Part shown: positions 18,464 to 27,597 of the stretch, in pieces
Position numbering within the stretch: position 1 is the first letter of the stretch
Layout of the letters: every line of letters begins with the position of its first letter
NCBI RefSeq assembly: GCF_000190415.1
Contig: NZ_AEWF01000001.1
Span: 186,001 to 250,000, forward strand
Length of the DNA stretch: 64,000 nt
Direction of reading: 5' to 3'
From: Candidatus Odyssella thessalonicensis L13
Lineage (GTDB): Bacteria > Pseudomonadota > Alphaproteobacteria > Paracaedibacterales > Paracaedibacteraceae
Translations under genes and position numbers: made by a program
The notes under the pieces: model-generated
The model's input: only the letters and a program-made list of their open reading frames with translations
Database searches by the model: none
Told to the model about the DNA's origin: nothing

Positions 18464-19600
18464 ATGGTTGATAATTTCTTGAATTTTGCTGCATACTTAC
18501 CTCCGTTTCTGTTAGTTTTAACAGTTTTAGTATTTATCCATGAGTTAGGCCATTATTTAGTAGCGCGTTGGAATGGAGTCAAAATTGAAGTTTTTTCCAT
18601 TGGCTTTGGTCCTGAAATTTTTGGCTGGACTGACAAAGCAAATACGCGCTGGAAATTTAGCCTCATTCCCCTAGGTGGCTACGTCAAAATGTATGGGGAT
18701 GCTGATGCCAGTAGCAAGCCTGATGAAGCGGCTAAGAGTACCATGACTCTCGAAGAGAGAGCATTAACGCTGCAAGGGAAAACTGTGGCCCAGAGAATTG
18801 CTGTGGTGGCAGCGGGACCGATTGCTAATTACCTTTTAGCAATTGTCTTGCTGGCTGCTTTTTATACATTTAAAGGTGCTCCCACATTCTTGCCAACCAT
18901 TGGCGGGATATCAGAAAGCAGCGTTGCCCAATCCATAGGACTTTTGCCGGGCGATAAAGTGTTAACTTTCAATGGTCAACATATTAGCAATTTTGATGAG
19001 TTACGCCATTTAATACCGGCAACAGCTGGGCAAGAAATCAATTTAACAGTGGAACGTAAAAAATCTCCCGAAGAGGTCGGTTCTGAGATCTCCTTAAAAG
19101 GGCAGATGGTTAAAGATGGCCAGCCAACCGCTTCGTTAGGAATTGTGCCGTCCGGCGAGCAAACCTATAAAAAGTATGGAATTTTAGAATCTATTACTGC
19201 TTCGGTTAGTCGGTGTTATGTAATTTCGCGTGAAACTTTAAAAGGTATAGGTCAAATGCTCGTAGGTAAGCGTTCTTCAGAAGAACTTGGCGGGCTCTTT
19301 ACAATAGCGTCCTTAGCAAAGCAGAGTGCTGATCAAGGTTGGGTTGCTTTAATTCTTTTGACGGCGGCGTTATCAATTAATTTAGGGCTGATTAATTTGT
19401 TGCCGATTCCTGTGTTAGATGGGGGTCATATTGTGTTTTATTCCATTGAGGCAATTCGTGGAAAACCCGTCAGCGTTAAAGCACAAGAGTTTGCTTATAT
19501 GATTGGTCTTTTCATCGTTCTAGGATTGATGCTTATTTCTAACTGGAATGATTTGAACAGATTAAAAGTCATTGATTGGCTGGTTGGCCTATTTAAATAG
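18464..19600 (+). CDS. rseP: RIP metalloprotease RseP (site-2 protease)
   Basis: The 378-residue membrane protease has the zinc motif HELGH at residues 26-30, GFGPEIFGW, the GGYVKMYGDAD segment, one recognisable PDZ domain (about 130-205) and the second metal motif NLLPIPVLDGGH. It cuts membrane-bound anti-sigma factors or signal-peptide remnants. One PDZ rather than two is frequent in alphaproteobacteria. It sits in the normal place directly upstream of bamA. Confidence 0.94.
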   Translation: MVDNFLNFAAYLPPFLLVLTVLVFIHELGHYLVARWNGVKIEVFSIGFGPEIFGWTDKANTRWKFSLIPLGGYVKMYGDADASSKPDEAAKSTMTLEERALTLQGKTVAQRIAVVAAGPIANYLLAIVLLAAFYTFKGAPTFLPTIGGISESSVAQSIGLLPGDKVLTFNGQHISNFDELRHLIPATAGQEINLTVERKKSPEEVGSEISLKGQMVKDGQPTASLGIVPSGEQTYKKYGILESITASVSRCYVISRETLKGIGQMLVGKRSSEELGGLFTIASLAKQSADQGWVALILLTAALSINLGLINLLPIPVLDGGHIVFYSIEAIRGKPVSVKAQEFAYMIGLFIVLGLMLISNWNDLNRLKVIDWLVGLFK

Positions 19601-19651
19601 AAAATAGATGAGGGTAATTTTCCGCAAGGAAAATAAACAGAGAGGACTATA

Positions 19652-21916
19652 ATGAGTAAATTAAACCTAAAGTTTGCATTCTTACTTTTAGGAGCATCGG
19701 TTTTATCGCTGAGTGTGGCGCAAGCGGACAGTGTTAAAGCACTTAAAGTTATTGGTAATAAACGCATTGAATCAGCCACAGTGCTATCCTATATTCCAAT
19801 AAAGCCCCATCAAAGCTACGATCAAAATGAGCTAAACCAAGCTTTAAAAGATTTGTACAATACTGGCTATTTCTCAGATGTCCAAATTAAGCGACAGGGC
19901 GATACCTTAGTGATCGAAGTTATAGAAAACTCTATCATTAATAAGATCGCCTTTGAGGGCAACAACAAATTAAAAGATGACAAGTTAAAGGAAGAAGTTC
20001 AGCTACGTCCGCGTGAAGTTTTATCACGGACGAAGATTCAAAGCGCCCAACAACGGATTCTAGATATTTACCGGCGCATGGGACGTTATAACGCCACTGT
20101 TGTGCCAAAAGTAATCAAATTGTCTGATAACCGAGTGGATTTGGTATTTGAGATTAATGAAGGTGATGTAACTTACGTTCGTAAAATTAATTTTATTGGT
20201 AACAAGCATATCTCCTCTTCTCACTTGGAAAAGGCGCTTTTGACCAAGCAAAGCCGTTGGTACAGATTCTTTGCCTCGGATGATACCTTTGATCCTGATC
20301 GCTTTATTGCTGATCAACAATTGCTGCGCGAATACTATTATGATAGCGGTTATCCCGACTTTCAACTTATCAATGCGGTCTCAGAACTGAGCCCTGACCA
20401 GAAAGATTTATTCTTAACTTTCACCATCGAAGAAGGTGAGCGTTATTCTTTTGGTAAAGTTGATATTAAGTCAGAAATTAAAAAGGTTGATCCTAAACGG
20501 CTTTTCTCATTAGTATCCTATTCCCACGGAGATTGGTTCTCACGTAAAATGATTGAAAAGACCATTCAGTCTATTACTGAAGCTGTTGGCGTGCAAGGCT
20601 TTGCTTTTGCTCAAGTTGAGCCGATTATCAATAAAAATAAAGATACTAAGACGGTTGATGTTACCTTTGAGATCAAGGAAGGTCCGCGCGTTTATATTGA
20701 GCGTATTGAAATCCGCGGCAATGATCGCACCCGGGATGAAGTCATTCGTCGCGAGATCCGTTTAGAAGAAGGGGATGCCTATAACTCTACCTTTGTTAGA
20801 AGAGCGGAACAAAGCTTAAACGATTTGGGATACTTCAAGAAGGTTGATATTTCCACTGAGGCTGGTTCTTCACCAGATAAAGCTAAGATGGTGATCACAG
20901 TTGAGGAACAATCTACCGGTGAATTAGGCTTAGCTGTCGGATTTTCGACCCTTGATCGCGCGTTAGGTAATATCCACTTTGCGGAGCGTAACTTTATGGG
21001 AACTGGTCGGACCCTACACTCTGATTTTACCCTAGCCAGCCGTCGTCAAGAATTTGATGTTGGTATTACGGATCCATACTTCATGGGGTACAACTTAGAA
21101 GTGGGGGCTGACATTTTCCATATTCGCTCTAAGCGTATCACTGCTTTTACAGAGAAGAATACGGGTGGCCGTACTCACTTAGGTTATAAGCTGTCGGACA
21201 ATTGGTACCAAAATTGGAGCTATACCTTACAGCGTGATCAGATCAGTGATGTCCCTGCTGCTTCCTCAGAGTACAACAAACAGATGAAGGGATCTTATAT
21301 TAACTCAGCCATTGGACATTCCATCGTCTTTGATAAAAGAAATAGCCGCCGTGAACCTACCGCTGGTTTCTCTGTAAGCTTGAGCAACTCTTTAGCAGGA
21401 CTTGGCGGAGATATCGGATATCTTAAGAATGCTTTGGGCGGTTCTGTATTTTACTCACCCCTTGATGAAGTTATCTTAAATGCACGTTTAACAGCCGGCC
21501 ATATCTTAAAGACCAATAAACGCATTCGCGTTGCCGACCAGGTCTTCTTAGGAGCTGATAGCTTTAGAGGATTTGCTTACGGTGGTATGGGACCACGCGA
21601 TGCGAAGACGTTAGACTCAATTGGTGGATCACGTTATTGGGTTGGTACGGTCGAAGCAATGTTCCCCATTGGCTTGCCTAATGAGTTTGGTGTTAAGGGC
21701 GCAGTCTTTAGCGATTTTGGTAGTGTTTGGGGCTCGCAATTAAAGCTGCCAAATAATCCAATTATTGATAACAAATCTATGCGCGCTTCGGTCGGTGTGG
21801 GGCTTTCCTGGAACTCACCTTTTGGACCTTTACGTATTGATTATGCTATCCCTGTTAAAAAGCAGAAGAAAGACGAAGTCCAACGCGTCTTCTTTGGAGT
21901 CTCTTCCCGATTCTAA
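19652..21916 (+). CDS. bamA: Outer membrane protein assembly factor BamA
   Basis: The 754-residue protein starts with a signal peptide (cleavage near VAQADSVKALKVIGNKRI), then POTRA domains from about 25 to 420 and a C-terminal 16-strand barrel. The barrel includes VFLGADSFRGFAYGGMGPRD (the conserved VRGF-like lid motif) and ends in phenylalanine (FFGVSSRF). BamA inserts beta-barrel proteins into the outer membrane. AGAGG precedes the ATG. A strong terminator follows at once, so the skp/lpxD/fabZ/lpxA genes usual after bamA are absent here. Confidence 0.97.
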   Translation: MSKLNLKFAFLLLGASVLSLSVAQADSVKALKVIGNKRIESATVLSYIPIKPHQSYDQNELNQALKDLYNTGYFSDVQIKRQGDTLVIEVIENSIINKIAFEGNNKLKDDKLKEEVQLRPREVLSRTKIQSAQQRILDIYRRMGRYNATVVPKVIKLSDNRVDLVFEINEGDVTYVRKINFIGNKHISSSHLEKALLTKQSRWYRFFASDDTFDPDRFIADQQLLREYYYDSGYPDFQLINAVSELSPDQKDLFLTFTIEEGERYSFGKVDIKSEIKKVDPKRLFSLVSYSHGDWFSRKMIEKTIQSITEAVGVQGFAFAQVEPIINKNKDTKTVDVTFEIKEGPRVYIERIEIRGNDRTRDEVIRREIRLEEGDAYNSTFVRRAEQSLNDLGYFKKVDISTEAGSSPDKAKMVITVEEQSTGELGLAVGFSTLDRALGNIHFAERNFMGTGRTLHSDFTLASRRQEFDVGITDPYFMGYNLEVGADIFHIRSKRITAFTEKNTGGRTHLGYKLSDNWYQNWSYTLQRDQISDVPAASSEYNKQMKGSYINSAIGHSIVFDKRNSRREPTAGFSVSLSNSLAGLGGDIGYLKNALGGSVFYSPLDEVILNARLTAGHILKTNKRIRVADQVFLGADSFRGFAYGGMGPRDAKTLDSIGGSRYWVGTVEAMFPIGLPNEFGVKGAVFSDFGSVWGSQLKLPNNPIIDNKSMRASVGVGLSWNSPFGPLRIDYAIPVKKQKKDEVQRVFFGVSSRF

Positions 21917-21927
21917 ATTTTTTACAG

Positions 21928-21950
21928 CCTCCCTTCGGGGAGGTTTTTTT
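21928..21950 (+). terminator. Rho-independent terminator after bamA
   Basis: CCTCCC-TTCG-GGGAGG followed by seven T residues is a textbook intrinsic terminator, 12 bases after the bamA stop. Confidence 0.93.
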
Positions 21951-22541
21951 ATGTGCTGTATAAAGAAAGAAACGCATCAACTTTACATGCTACTAACTAA
22001 TACGGCGCAGGAGGCACAAGAAAAAAAGTTACCCCCTTCTCTTGTATTATGGCAGGTAAAGCACCCTTCAGAAAATGTAATATTGATGAAATAAATTTAT
22101 TTTCAAGTGAGAATAATGAAGAACTACGGATAGATCACTTTAACAGGCTTACTGGAATTATAGAGAAAAGTTGTAGGAAACAATAATATCTTCGCTGTGA
22201 ATAAGGCTTTCTGCCTGGTCGGATCTATCGCTAAAATTCCTTGTTTTCTAGGCTCACCTCGACTGTTTGCTGCTCATAATACTCTCATGAGCCCCTTCTA
22301 CCTCTCAATTATCGACTCCTAATTAAAAGCTTACCTTGCCCCCTGCTCCTTTTATGAGGGTCAAGAGCCAAATCTAATTAAAGGAAGGTACTTCGTAGCT
22401 ATTTATAACTTTCAACAATTTATAGGACGCTTCTTCTAAGCAATAATCTTAGCTAACCTTTTGGATAGAATTTTGTTGCTTGCTATAAAATGGCGTCAAT
22501 TGTAGTTTATTAAAATTATAACCAATTTTTAGGAGATAAAA
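21951..22541. other. Intergenic region after bamA
   Basis: No recognised gene is present. A 45-codon frame at 22049-22186 (MAGKAPFRKCNIDEINLFSS...) and an overlapping 47-codon frame from 21951 have no ribosome site. They may be chance or decayed coding sequence. Confidence 0.45.
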
Positions 22542-22964
22542 ATGGGACTCTTGAAGCAATTATTAGTCGGACTAGTGTGCTGTACACCAACGCTGGGCAT
22601 GGAGCCCCCTTTAGCAAGCTTATTGCCATCAAACAGCTCTGATATTGATTCTGAAACTATTAAAAACATTTTTACGTTAAAGGCTGAACTAAAGATTACG
22701 TCCCCTGAGGAGCTGGATACGCTGTCATCGTGCACCAAACATTTTGATTATAAAAAAATCTCGTTATCTTTTGTGCCGGAGGAGGCTCAATTAAAAGCCT
22801 TAATGGATAATAGTCAAGCGCTGATTTTTATGCCGGCCCCAAGTGATAGGAATAAGGTTGAGACAAGTTTCCAACTTCTTAGCCATAAAAACATATCTCT
22901 TAATTTTTTTGGCTGGCTGTTCGCCAACTCTTCCTCTTCTGGTCTTTGGTCTGTCCGCGATTGA
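22542..22964 (+). CDS. Signal-peptide N-terminal fragment of the broken LRR gene
   Basis: As it stands, translation from the well-placed ATG yields 140 residues: a signal peptide plus a polar domain without recognised family, ending at the TGA. It is the only part of the interrupted gene likely to be translated efficiently. Confidence 0.5.
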   Translation: MGLLKQLLVGLVCCTPTLGMEPPLASLLPSNSSDIDSETIKNIFTLKAELKITSPEELDTLSSCTKHFDYKKISLSFVPEEAQLKALMDNSQALIFMPAPSDRNKVETSFQLLSHKNISLNFFGWLFANSSSSGLWSVRD

Positions 22965-23219
22965 CAACAGCTGAGGGATCGTATAAAGGATTTATCTGAA
23001 GAGGGTAGACTTTCCTATCAAGAACGGATTTGTGAGGCATTAAAAAATAGTGCGTATTATGTAGATTGTAGTGTCAAATGGGATAACAGGGAAATTGCTT
23101 CCGGATATCTTGCTTGGCTTCCAGAAGTATGGATTAGGGGTGGCACCGGAAGGTATGAACTAAACGCTCAGCTTAAAGATTTTGCGGCAACATTAAATAC
23201 TCATCACTTTATTACTTGC

Positions 23220-23666
23220 TTGAGAATAATTGCTGGTTTTACCAAAAATGAAGGAACAATAACCCTGGCGGATGGTTTAAAGAATAATATCTCACTCCAA
23301 TCCTTAGTATTAACAGAAAACCTGATTAGTAATGCCGGTGCCAAAGCCATTGCTGCTTTATTAGAAAATAATAGGACCCTTACCTTTTTAGCTTTAAATG
23401 CTAATCTCATTGGTGATGAAGGGGCAGCGGCGATAGCTGCAGCCTTACGTAAAAATACGCATTTAAAAAAGCTGGATCTGTCTCAAAATAAGATTACTGA
23501 AGTCGGATTCGAAGCATTAGCCGCCGCTTTAACAGAGAACACAAGCTTAACCACTTTAGAGCTGTATTATATCGATGAAAGTAAGATGATCCTCGAGAGT
23601 TTAGGCAAAGTCAGGAGACCCCTACCCCATGTAACACTTAGTGGACAAGATATTGATTGTTTATAG
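23220..23666 (+). CDS. LRR C-terminal fragment of the broken gene
   Basis: This 148-codon open part of the same reading frame holds all the leucine-rich repeats. The TTG at 23220 is merely the first start-like codon; the frame is open back to 22965. It is listed because automatic annotation may call it a separate RNI-like protein. Confidence 0.45.
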   Translation: MRIIAGFTKNEGTITLADGLKNNISLQSLVLTENLISNAGAKAIAALLENNRTLTFLALNANLIGDEGAAAIAAALRKNTHLKKLDLSQNKITEVGFEALAAALTENTSLTTLELYYIDESKMILESLGKVRRPLPHVTLSGQDIDCL

Positions 23667-23965
23667 AGTGCTAATTATGGCCAGTGGAGTTTCCTTACTG
23701 TTTATGAGAAAACTATAGGGAAGATTATTACTCCCTAACACAAGGTTATTTAATCTTAAACAATTCGTTTAAGACTTCTTTCTAAACTAGTTAAGGCTTT
23801 AAAAACCTAAGACCTTTCTTAATGCCTTAACTGTCCTCTCCAAAACTGCTCAGGAAGGGCGCATAGAGATAATGCTCGTTAAACTGAGCGAACTTATCAC
23901 TTATTACTTCTTCTCCCTAATCTCTTATAGTTTTAAATGTGTAGAATTGTGAAAAGGAGATAGAG

Positions 23966-24421
23966 ATGACAGCAGATTCCGTATCAGTTTTAAATCAGCT
24001 AATACAGATCACACGTGATAGCGAAGAAGGATTCCGTACAGCAGCTGCCAACGTTAAAGATGCCTTTTTAAAGACCACCTTTTTAGAAAAAGCAGAAACT
24101 TGCCGAAATGCCATTCTAGATCTCCAAGATAAAGTCAGAGAAATGCATGGAGTGCCGGAAGAAAGTGGTACCGTTCTCGGTGCTCTCCATCGGGGCTGGG
24201 TAACCATTAAAGGTACACTTACTGGAAAAGATGATTTAGCCCTTCTCAATGAATGTGAACGCGGAGAAGATGTTATTAAGGAGACCTATGAGAAAGCCCT
24301 TGAAAGCGGTCTGAGTGAGCAGATTCGTCCCTTGGTTCAGCAACAGTATGAGGGCGTTAAAAAGGATCATGATCTTGTTAAGAACTTAAGAAATAAGTAT
24401 GCTCAATCCTCGGCAGCATAA
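23966..24421 (+). CDS. PA2169 family four-helix-bundle protein (DUF2383)
   Basis: The 151-residue helical protein matches the PA2169-like pattern: VLNQLIQITRDSEEGFRTAA at the start, FLEKAETCRNAILDLQDKVREMHG, GTVLGALHRGW, LLNECERGEDVIKETYEKAL and ending VQQQYEGVKKDHDLVKNLRN. The family is ferritin-like in fold, with unclear function and often linked with stress. AAAGGAG precedes the ATG. A terminator lies downstream at 24506. Confidence 0.85.
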   Translation: MTADSVSVLNQLIQITRDSEEGFRTAAANVKDAFLKTTFLEKAETCRNAILDLQDKVREMHGVPEESGTVLGALHRGWVTIKGTLTGKDDLALLNECERGEDVIKETYEKALESGLSEQIRPLVQQQYEGVKKDHDLVKNLRNKYAQSSAA

Positions 24422-24442
24422 TAATTCTAGAGATATAGTAAT

Positions 24443-24458
24443 TGGGTAAGCTTACCCA
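24443..24458. promoter_or_regulatory. 16-bp perfect palindrome
   Basis: TGGGTAAGCTTACCCA reads the same on both strands. It lies 21 bases after the PA2169-type gene and before its terminator. A loopless palindrome suits a dimeric regulator site better than a hairpin; no function is assigned. Confidence 0.3.
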
Positions 24459-24505
24459 TTAAAGGATAATAATAAAAATAACTCCTACGTTGAACACCTT
24501 TAAGG

Positions 24506-24538
24506 AGCATAGCCTAGTTTGCTGTGCTTTCTTTTTTT
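24506..24538 (+). terminator. Intrinsic terminator
   Basis: AGCATAGC pairs with GCTGTGCT (one G-T pair) around CTAGTTT and is followed by TTCTTTTTTT. It ends the PA2169-type transcript. Confidence 0.72.
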
Positions 24539-24684
24539 AATCTCTTGTTGTGGTCCTAGAGAACAATCATTATTTCTGCAGATGCGAATTTTCTTTGATT
24601 ATAATTTCCTTGAATACTCAAGTAGAAATTTCTACATAAGAATAAGACATAAATAATGATTAAATACATTTAGGAAAGAACAAG

Positions 24685-27597
24685 ATGTCTTATTTCCACA
24701 AACTCTTATGCCTTTATCTTACCACCAGCAGTTTCGTCTATGCCATGGAGGACCCAGCAGAGAAACAGAGAGAGACCCTAACGCCTCAGGCTAGGACCGC
24801 TCCGATGGGCATAGTGGCAAGTAATTCTTTAGGGAGTAACATTAAATGGAGAAGAGAGAATGCCTTCTCCCCACATCGTTTTGCTCTAAACAAATATATC
24901 CCTCAAGGCTCAGAGTTACTAGAATATATTTGGTGCGGATACCAGGCTAACGATACATCACTTCCCTTCATTTGCATTGGCGTCCTCGTGGAAGCAGAAT
25001 TAGCTGACAATACAAGCGAATTAGTTAAGGAGTTTGGTAAGAAATATGCAGATAATATGCATAGCCTATTTATTAAAAAGGCATTTGGTCAAGACTGTAT
25101 TCACGAAGCCCTTCACATTATTAATAAACATCTTCCCTTTCCAGAGTGGATGATAGTAGAAATCTGTGAGGTTATGAGAGTTGAGAACCCTTTTAGGGAA
25201 TCAAGCCAAGCTTTAAATTTTAAGTGCGATATAGGCTTGCACCGACCCATTTCTCCGCAAAGAAACATGATCTCCGCTTTAACAGCGATGCTCCAAGATG
25301 CATCAGTAGACTCCCCTTCACGCCAGCCAGAGATCAGTTTCTCGCTCAACCATAACTCTCGTTTATTCACTGATAACTCATATCCCTTCTCTTTTCCCCC
25401 TATCCCCGATTATTCCCCACCTTACTCGCCTCGACCTCCATACCTTAGCGATGGCGTCCCAGATCCCTTATCTCTGTCTGTAAGTAACAATATACCGCAT
25501 TCAACTTTAATCTTTCATGGCGGCTATCTTACCGCTCCAGGGGCACTGCCTTCCTCAGCGTCACCTTCTATCTCTCTCTCGCTTTTGAATAAGCATATAT
25601 CTGCACCTAATTGGCGGGCAGATGAAATAAGCCGTGTCAGGGGGATTGAGACCTCTTTTAACAATCAAGACGAACATCCTCAAGAATATTCTGCTAACGT
25701 AGAGAATATGAGGGAAAATACGGCTTTCCACCAGAAAGCTCTTAAGTTGATTGTTAAGATTAATAATGATGAAAATATGCTTTTCCATGAAGAAACTCCG
25801 CAATTTCTTTTGATGGGTAAGTTAAGGAAATTCTCTCCAAAGACGCTTGACCGGTTATTACTACAGCCTAAATTATTAGAATTTCTTAGGTTATCCTCAA
25901 GAGAGAATAAGCTTAGAATGTTGTCTGCTCTGGCTAAATTCCCTGAAGCGGAATTGGACTCCCTTCTCCCCCCCCCTCTTGATCGTATATTTGCCCGAAT
26001 ATCTCCACAGGTTACTAAACACTCTGCCCTATCTTTATTTTTTAATCACTTACTAGATTTAACTGCCTCTGAAAGATTAGATCTCTTGAAGACAATTGTA
26101 ACTTTATTAAATAATGATAAACCACGCCAGGCTGGAGACTTTATTGATGCTAATACGCTATTAGCAATCTTGGATATTTTAGGAGGCATTCCAGAACAAA
26201 AAAGAGCAGCTTTAGTTTCAAGTGCCTCAAGCTTTATTCAGAATATTAGTGATCCTTCTTTAATACCCACAATTTTATTAGATCTTAGTGAAATTGATCG
26301 CCGTCATTATCATATGATATCTCAGTTGCTAAAGCCGTGGCCTAAGTTTTTTTATAATCCAAAGGAAGAACGGCATAAGTTTTTCCAAATGATAACTGAG
26401 CTAGTCAACAAAGGCGATCTAGAGCTCATCAAGATTCTTTCGCAATTATTTAAGGATGAGTTTAAGAGCGCCAGTAGACAGCATTATGGGCGCGGCATAG
26501 AGTTAGCCAATATATGTAAGGTGACGAGAATGTTGATTCCTGTAGCCTCACAGGACCGCCAACTGCTTCTAAGATATGCTCCTGATTATATAGATTCCAA
26601 AGTAATGTCAGCTTCAACCGATATTAGAAGATTTATATCTACCTTTGTCAATTTCCCGCCTGACAGAAATAAAGCAATACTTAATACCTTTGAAAAATTC
26701 TTTGCTGATTTGATAATTCTCGATAACCCTAAAAGTCTTCAGTTAAACTTTCTAGAAAAGCTTAGAAGCTTAGATCAAGTACAGCAAGATAAATTGATAT
26801 CCTTTATGAACCTTAGCACGGCCAACAATAAACGACAGTTTTCATTTGTTATTGGTTTTGGTTTTTCAAATTCTACTCCAGAAATATTAATAGATTTTCT
26901 GATCAAGTTGCCTCTGGCTGAGTGGCCCATAATAATTAACTGCTTAAAGGAGATTCAAAAGGATCCCTATGAGTCCCAACCAAAAAATTATGACTTAATT
27001 TGCAAGATTGATGGTCTGTCAACCAATCATCGTTTGCTGTTAACTTCATATCCTCACTTAGTTCGGCCATTGTTAACCACTCTTGATCGCTCACTGACTA
27101 ACTTAGAGGCTGTTGCCCCTGAAGACAGAGAAGATGTACTGCAAGCATTATTTGCTTTATGGCAAAAGAAACCTTCGCTAGGAGGAATTAGTGATCAAGT
27201 TTTAGAGCGCCTTTCTAAACTGACCTCCCAGGAACGGTCTATCTTTTTGAATTATCCAAAGCTAGATGATTGGCTTAGAACCAATCAAACCTTAAAAATG
27301 TTGTACATATTAACGAATAAGACGCAGTTTGGTTTTATAGAAGTTTCTGAACTTATAGAGGAGCTCGCTCGTCTCGAGGAGGAAAATTTATATATATTTA
27401 CATCAGGCGTAAATAATCCCGTGCTTTTGATGAAATATCATTTCTTAATACCTGGATCCAAATGGTACTACCAAATACTTAATCATTGGCGCACTTTATT
27501 AGATTCCTCTGATGAAAGAGTTGTTCGGGATTTAAGTGAATTAATTATCACGCATTATGAGTCTTATTATCTCCCCCCCCTGACCATGAAATTGTAA
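24685..27597 (+). CDS. Giant secreted repeat protein, 5' part (frameshifted)
   Basis: The frame codes for 970 residues and ends just after a C8 tract at 27573-27580. It begins with a signal peptide (MSYFHKLLCLYLTTSSFVYA then MEDPAEKQ). A Pro/Ser-rich stretch at about 210-300 (YPFSFPPIPDYSPPYSPRPP) leads into a long all-helical region rich in leucine from about 350. No family is recognised. Its last 260 residues are duplicated in the following frame. Adding one C would fuse both frames into one protein of about 1647 residues. AGGAAAG precedes the ATG. Confidence 0.68.
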   Translation: MSYFHKLLCLYLTTSSFVYAMEDPAEKQRETLTPQARTAPMGIVASNSLGSNIKWRRENAFSPHRFALNKYIPQGSELLEYIWCGYQANDTSLPFICIGVLVEAELADNTSELVKEFGKKYADNMHSLFIKKAFGQDCIHEALHIINKHLPFPEWMIVEICEVMRVENPFRESSQALNFKCDIGLHRPISPQRNMISALTAMLQDASVDSPSRQPEISFSLNHNSRLFTDNSYPFSFPPIPDYSPPYSPRPPYLSDGVPDPLSLSVSNNIPHSTLIFHGGYLTAPGALPSSASPSISLSLLNKHISAPNWRADEISRVRGIETSFNNQDEHPQEYSANVENMRENTAFHQKALKLIVKINNDENMLFHEETPQFLLMGKLRKFSPKTLDRLLLQPKLLEFLRLSSRENKLRMLSALAKFPEAELDSLLPPPLDRIFARISPQVTKHSALSLFFNHLLDLTASERLDLLKTIVTLLNNDKPRQAGDFIDANTLLAILDILGGIPEQKRAALVSSASSFIQNISDPSLIPTILLDLSEIDRRHYHMISQLLKPWPKFFYNPKEERHKFFQMITELVNKGDLELIKILSQLFKDEFKSASRQHYGRGIELANICKVTRMLIPVASQDRQLLLRYAPDYIDSKVMSASTDIRRFISTFVNFPPDRNKAILNTFEKFFADLIILDNPKSLQLNFLEKLRSLDQVQQDKLISFMNLSTANNKRQFSFVIGFGFSNSTPEILIDFLIKLPLAEWPIIINCLKEIQKDPYESQPKNYDLICKIDGLSTNHRLLLTSYPHLVRPLLTTLDRSLTNLEAVAPEDREDVLQALFALWQKKPSLGGISDQVLERLSKLTSQERSIFLNYPKLDDWLRTNQTLKMLYILTNKTQFGFIEVSELIEELARLEEENLYIFTSGVNNPVLLMKYHFLIPGSKWYYQILNHWRTLLDSSDERVVRDLSELIITHYESYYLPPLTMKL

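Larger units (their letters stand above)
22542..23666 (+). pseudogene. Secreted leucine-rich-repeat (RNI-like) protein gene with one in-frame TGA
   Basis: TTAGGAG precedes the ATG at 22542. The product begins with a signal peptide (MGLLKQLLVGLVCCTPTLG), reads to residue 140 (GLWSVRD), and meets a TGA at 22962-22964. The same frame then stays open (QQLRDRIKDLSEEGRLSYQE...) to 23666. Without the TGA the protein would be about 374 residues. The C-terminal part has about four RNI/NLR-type LRRs of 28 residues (SLQSLVLTENLISNAGAKAI, LTFLALNANLIGDEGAAAI, LKKLDLSQNKITEVGFEAL). Such repeats bind proteins and are typical of host-interaction factors. Other TGA codons in the window are normal stops, so the gene is probably broken rather than recoded. 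Confidence 0.72.

Noticed and set aside
21765-22094. 109-codon plus-strand frame across the end of bamA
   Set aside because: It runs out of frame through the bamA barrel and the terminator and has no start signal.
22962-22964. Selenocysteine or reassigned UGA in the LRR gene
   Set aside because: Core genes in the window (tatD, tamA) end with TGA, and no Cys-like context or SECIS-like hairpin was recognised.
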